NCBI GenBank assembly: GCA_900754695.1
Contig: CAAEDU010000022.1
Coordinates: 1-8,135, forward strand
Length of the DNA stretch: 8,135 nt
Direction of reading: 5' to 3'
Origin: Clostridia bacterium
Lineage (GTDB): Bacteria; Bacillota; Clostridia; Christensenellales; CAG-917
The position numbers were made by a program, and so were the translations under genes. The notes below the pieces were generated by a model. It searched no databases, was not told the DNA's origin, and worked only from the letters and a program-made list of their open reading frames with translations. Positions 6,137 through 8,135 of the stretch are shown one piece after another. Positions within the stretch are counted from its first letter, which is position 1; each line of letters begins with the position of its first letter.

Positions 6137-7158
6137 AAAAGTCTCTCGTCTTTGCGCTTCTCTTGCTGCTCCTGCTCCCGTTGTTTTCCGCGTGCACCGA
6201 GGAGATGCCCGCGCCGCCCGAGAGCGGCTATTCCGTCTCCGGCATAGTGCTCCTTGACGGCGAACCACTCGCAGGCGTTTCCGTATGGTCGGGCGGTGAG
6301 ATCGTGGGCAGCACGGACGAGAACGGGGTCTATTCCGTGAGCGGGCTTGCGAAATACTCTTCCGTCGCGTTTGAAAAGGAAGGCTACTCCTTCTCTCCCG
6401 CCTCCTACACCGTCACGGGAGACGCCAATGACTATAACGTCGTCGCTTCCGTCGTTTCTCCTCCGCCCGAGGACGAGCCCGACGACCCCTCTGAGCCGGA
6501 TGGACCCAACGTCCCCGATCTTCCCGATCTTCCCGATCTTCCCGACGAGCCGGATGAGCCCGACGCTCCGGATGCCGAGCCGCTTTCCGTGCCCACGTCG
6601 TTCTTTGCCGCCTATTCTTCGAGCGGCGCGTTCACGGTGGGATTTTCTGCGGACGTTGACACCGAATCGCTTTCCTTTGTCGCGACAAGCGGCGAGCTCT
6701 CTTTGACCGCGCAAGCCGACATCCGTGCGGGCGTTCTCCCCTTTGACGGAGCCGTCGTCCCCTTTGATGCAGTCGTGACGGAGGATTGCATCGAGGTCAC
6801 GATGGACGTCACCGCGCTTGCGGAACGGCTCGCGGGCGAGTTTTCCCTCGTCGTCACAGTCTCCGCGGAAGGGATGGAGAGCGCGGTCTCCGAGCCTTTC
6901 ATGTGTTCCTTTGCGCTCGCGCCTCCCCGCATCGACGGGCTTACGGTCGCGGACGGTATACTCTCCTGGACAGCGCACGACATGCCTGCGGGATGCACAT
7001 TCGCCGTGCTCGCGAACGGGGTCAAAGTCGCCGAAACTTCCGCGTCGTCGATAGCCCTCGCGGACACCGACTTCCCCATCCCCGAAGGCGCTTCCCTCTC
7101 CGTCGCCGCACTCGTCGACGGCATACCCGTCGCTTTTTCCGATTTGTTGGATCTGTGA
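6133..7158 (+). CDS. Surface lipoprotein with carboxypeptidase-regulatory-like and FN3-like domains
   Basis: Function is unknown. The 341-residue protein has a lipoprotein signal: MKK, a leucine-rich core (8-17) and LFSAC with Cys21 as the lipidation site. Phe at -3 of the lipobox is less usual. Residues 33-108 resemble the carboxypeptidase regulatory-like fold (SGIVLLDGEPLAGVSVW, then STDENGVYSVSGL and EKEGYSFSP), a seven-stranded domain common in surface proteins. A Pro/Asp/Glu-rich linker (110-150) follows, including three Pro-Asp-Leu units. Residues 151-262 look like another beta-sandwich. Residues 263-341 match the module of the upstream protein (ADGILSWT at 273-280 against ADGTLSWS at 123-130). 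The ATG overlaps the previous stop and has GGAGG six bases upstream (6122-6126). It probably sits on the outer face of the cytoplasmic membrane and may hold or bind the exported partner; that role is inference. Confidence 0.8.
   Translation: MKKSLVFALLLLLLLPLFSACTEEMPAPPESGYSVSGIVLLDGEPLAGVSVWSGGEIVGSTDENGVYSVSGLAKYSSVAFEKEGYSFSPASYTVTGDANDYNVVASVVSPPPEDEPDDPSEPDGPNVPDLPDLPDLPDEPDEPDAPDAEPLSVPTSFFAAYSSSGAFTVGFSADVDTESLSFVATSGELSLTAQADIRAGVLPFDGAVVPFDAVVTEDCIEVTMDVTALAERLAGEFSLVVTVSAEGMESAVSEPFMCSFALAPPRIDGLTVADGILSWTAHDMPAGCTFAVLANGVKVAETSASSIALADTDFPIPEGASLSVAALVDGIPVAFSDLLDL
6514..6540 (+). repeat. Three perfect 9-base tandem repeats in the lipoprotein linker
   Basis: The unit CCCGATCTT occurs three times without change and encodes Pro-Asp-Leu (residues 128-136). 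A fourth partial unit (CCCGA) follows. Because the unit is a multiple of three, slippage would change linker length without breaking the frame. Confidence 0.85.
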
Positions 7159-7163
7159 TTTTA

Positions 7164-7238
7164 CAGGGGCTCCTCCCCTTGACCCCGACAGGGGCTCTGC
7201 CCCTGCACCCCGGCGGGGATGTCATCCCCGCACCCCTT
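7164..7238 (+). repeat. Three tandem 25-base hairpin units downstream of the lipoprotein gene
   Basis: The units lie at 7164-7188, 7189-7213 and 7214-7238. Each has the plan C(A/G)GGG..., a short loop, CCCC, then ACCCC. Stems are AGGGG/CCCCT in unit 1, AGGGGC/GCCCCT with loop TCT in unit 2, and CGGGGAT/ATCCCCG with loop GTC in unit 3. The ACCCC tails can pair instead with the GGGG of the next unit, so alternative folds compete. The array begins five bases after the stop codon. The last hairpin is followed, after CACCCC, by TTGTTTTATAAT, so it may end transcription of the operon, although it is a poor textbook terminator. Confidence 0.7.
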
Positions 7239-7300
7239 GTTTTATAATATTGCGCCGAACGGCGCGGCTTCGCCCGCAACACTCGGCGCACTTTATTAAA

Positions 7301-7348
7301 ACATGGGCGAGCGTCCCCGAGCATGACAGAGCGTCCCCGAACACGACG
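7301..7348 (+). repeat. 20-base tandem repeat upstream of the small heat-shock promoter
   Basis: GAGCGTCCCCGA occurs at 7309-7320 and 7329-7340, a period of 20. The flanking 8-mers ACATGGGC, GCATGACA and ACACGACG are also related, so the array is two full copies and part of a third. It ends where the A/T tracts upstream of the promoter begin. A nearby small hairpin, GCGCC-GAAC-GGCGC, lies at 7252-7265. No function is apparent. Confidence 0.6.
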
Positions 7349-7407
7349 AAAAAACTTTTTAATTTTTTTGCAAAAACTATTGACAAGCCCTGTGCGCGTG
7401 CTACAAT
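7349..7407 (+). promoter_or_regulatory. Sigma-A-type promoter of the small heat-shock gene with A/T tracts
   Basis: A perfect -35 TTGACA (7380-7385) and -10 TACAAT (7402-7407) are separated by 16 bases. Directly upstream are A/T tracts (A6 at 7349-7354, T5 at 7356-7360, T7 at 7363-7369, A5 at 7372-7376), which resemble an UP element and may bend the DNA. Transcription should start near 7414, inside the CIRCE operator, leaving a leader of about 100 bases. Confidence 0.85.
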
Positions 7408-7408
7408 A

Positions 7409-7435
7409 TTAGCAGTCGGAGCAAGAGAGTGCTAA
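7409..7435 (+). promoter_or_regulatory. CIRCE operator (HrcA binding site)
   Basis: TTAGCAGTC (7409-7417), nine bases, then GAGTGCTAA (7427-7435) matches the CIRCE consensus TTAGCACTC-N9-GAGTGCTAA at 17 of 18 positions; the only deviation is G for C at 7415. It begins just after the -10 and covers the predicted start point, which is the usual place for repression by HrcA. HrcA activity is known to depend on GroEL, so the site predicts heat-inducible expression. Confidence 0.93.
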
Positions 7436-7446
7436 CAGACAACGAC

Positions 7447-7468
7447 GAAGAGTGCCAACAGGCTCTTC
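7447..7468 (+). promoter_or_regulatory. Extra CIRCE-like half-site and hairpin in the heat-shock leader
   Basis: GAGTGCCAA (7450-7458) matches the right CIRCE arm at 8 of 9 positions. The match extends to AGAGTGCYAACAG, shared by 7426-7438 and 7449-7461 with one difference, 23 bases apart. In RNA, GAAGAG (7447-7452) can pair with CTCTTC (7463-7468) around a ten-base loop. It could be a duplicated operator arm, a leader stem-loop, or both. Confidence 0.5.
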
Positions 7469-7514
7469 CCGGGACGCTCGCCTCTCTGCCCTAAAAATAA
7501 AGGAGTGTAAAGTT

Positions 7515-7949
7515 ATGAAGAACTATCTGACCAACTATAACAGAAGCAACAGCCCCTTCGATTTCATCGACAGCGCGTTTGACGATCTGTTCCGTCCCCT
7601 CTTTTACGACGAGAAGCTGGACGCGATGAAGACGGACATCCGCGAGACCAAGGACGCCTACATCCTGGACGTCGAGATGCCCGGCTTTGAGAAGAGCGAG
7701 ATCTCCATGGACGTCGAGAACGGCTATCTCACCATCCGCGCCGAAAAGAGCGAGAAGGACGAAGAGGACAAGAAAGAGCACCGTTACGTCCGCAAAGAGC
7801 GCTCCGTCTCCTGCCAGCGCAGCTACTACATCGGCGACGCCGACGAGGACAGCATCAAAGCCAAGTACGACAAGGGCGTGCTGACCGTCACTCTGCCCAA
7901 GAAGGAAGAGGAGAAGCCCGCACCCAAGAAGTCCATCGTCATCGACTGA
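7515..7949 (+). CDS. Small heat-shock protein, Hsp20 / alpha-crystallin family
   Basis: This is an ATP-independent cytoplasmic chaperone that holds unfolding proteins for later refolding by DnaK/GroEL; family members form large oligomers. The 144-residue protein has a short N-terminal arm with aromatic and Phe-Asp motifs (SPFDFIDSAFDDLFRPLF, 13-30). The alpha-crystallin domain runs about 39-129, including DVEMPGFEKSEI (52-63) and the signature GVLTVTLPK (121-129). A Lys/Glu/Pro tail carries the I-x-I motif IVI (141-143), which docks on neighbouring subunits. This is normal length for the family. The frame is open upstream to an ATG at 7452, but AAAGGAG (7499-7505) nine bases before 7515 and the family's usual N-terminus favour 7515. 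It stands alone between its own promoter with CIRCE and its own terminator, so it is monocistronic and probably under HrcA control. Confidence 0.96.
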   Translation: MKNYLTNYNRSNSPFDFIDSAFDDLFRPLFYDEKLDAMKTDIRETKDAYILDVEMPGFEKSEISMDVENGYLTIRAEKSEKDEEDKKEHRYVRKERSVSCQRSYYIGDADEDSIKAKYDKGVLTVTLPKKEEEKPAPKKSIVID

Positions 7950-7971
7950 CGGGCACAGGCAAGCGAAGATG

Positions 7972-8015
7972 AGCCCCGCGGGACGCCAAAAGCGCCGTCC
8001 CGCGGGGCTTTTTTT
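7972..8015 (+). terminator. Strong intrinsic terminator of the small heat-shock gene
   Basis: A perfect 14-bp GC-rich stem (7972-7985 pairing with 7996-8009) around a ten-base loop is followed by a run of seven T (8009-8015). It starts 22 bases after the stop codon. The opposite strand has no T run, so it acts only on the plus strand. Confidence 0.95.
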
Positions 8016-8088
8016 GTTATGCCGGACAGGAATAATACGAACCAGGTTCCGCGCCGCCGATTTCCGCCTGAACCGCGTCATTCGCCTT

Positions 8089-8110
8089 GCTAATACAGTC
8101 AAGTATTAGC
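8089..8110. repeat. Short perfect inverted repeat near the right edge
   Basis: GCTAATAC (8089-8096) and GTATTAGC (8103-8110) form an 8-bp stem with loop AGTCAA. It lies in about 120 bases after the heat-shock terminator where no gene is supported. It could be a weak terminator, an operator, or the edge of a feature that continues outside the window. Confidence 0.5.
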
Positions 8111-8135
8111 TGCAGCGACTTTTACCCCAACTGAA

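Noticed and set aside
7243..7248. TATAAT as a -10 box
   Set aside because: No acceptable -35 lies 15-19 bases upstream, and a much better promoter is present at 7380-7407.
7452..7514. Upstream ATG start for the small heat-shock gene
   Set aside because: The added 21 residues lie in the leader hairpin and lack a Shine-Dalgarno sequence; the ATG at 7515 has one.
8017..8121. Minus-strand frame of 34 codons ending in SYYSCPA
   Set aside because: It looks somewhat protein-like and could be a gene end, but an in-frame stop lies just upstream (8122-8124), it has no start codon, and a frameshifted or partial gene cannot be shown from so little sequence.

Overview
The window reads as chromosomal DNA from a GC-rich member of the Bacillota, most likely an uncultured Clostridia-type anaerobe. 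Three things support this. GyrB has the short Gram-positive form (635 residues, without the large insertion seen in proteobacterial GyrB). The small heat-shock gene carries a CIRCE operator, the binding site of the HrcA repressor. Shine-Dalgarno sites are strong AGGAGG types. An order-level placement (Christensenellales-like) is only an impression from the style of the proteins and intergenic repeats and was not tested.

Layout from left to right. Bases 1-412 hold no supportable gene but are packed with inverted repeats; 413-440 is the terminator of the gyrase operon. The minus strand from 5041 down to 503 carries gyrB and then gyrA, separated by 12 bases, both complete and apparently functional. 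They read from an extended -10 promoter at 5103-5131. Between gyrB and the next gene is a 234-base divergent intergenic region. The plus strand then has a two-gene operon: an exported protein built from three tandem fibronectin-III-like modules (5276-6136) and, overlapping it by ATGA, a lipoprotein (6133-7158) with a carboxypeptidase-regulatory-like domain, an Asp/Pro linker and a C-terminal module like those of its partner. Bases 7159-7514 hold three 25-base hairpin units, a 20-base tandem repeat, an A/T-tract-rich promoter and a CIRCE element. A complete small heat-shock protein gene (7515-7949) follows, with a strong intrinsic terminator. The last 120 bases hold no clear gene.

How the genes fit together: gyrB and gyrA make the two subunits of DNA gyrase and are clearly co-transcribed. 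The FN3-like protein and the lipoprotein look like a co-translated surface pair of unknown function. The small heat-shock gene is a separate unit predicted to be repressed by HrcA.

The observations most worth following are: isoleucine at the main quinolone-resistance position of GyrA; a 16-base alternating pyrimidine-purine tract that fills almost the whole spacer of the gyrase promoter; a promoter placed so close to the FN3-like gene that its mRNA should be leaderless; and a CIRCE operator with an extra downstream half-site at the small heat-shock gene. I found no defence system, mobile element, CRISPR array or other clearly novel multi-gene system; the uncharacterised surface pair is the nearest candidate.
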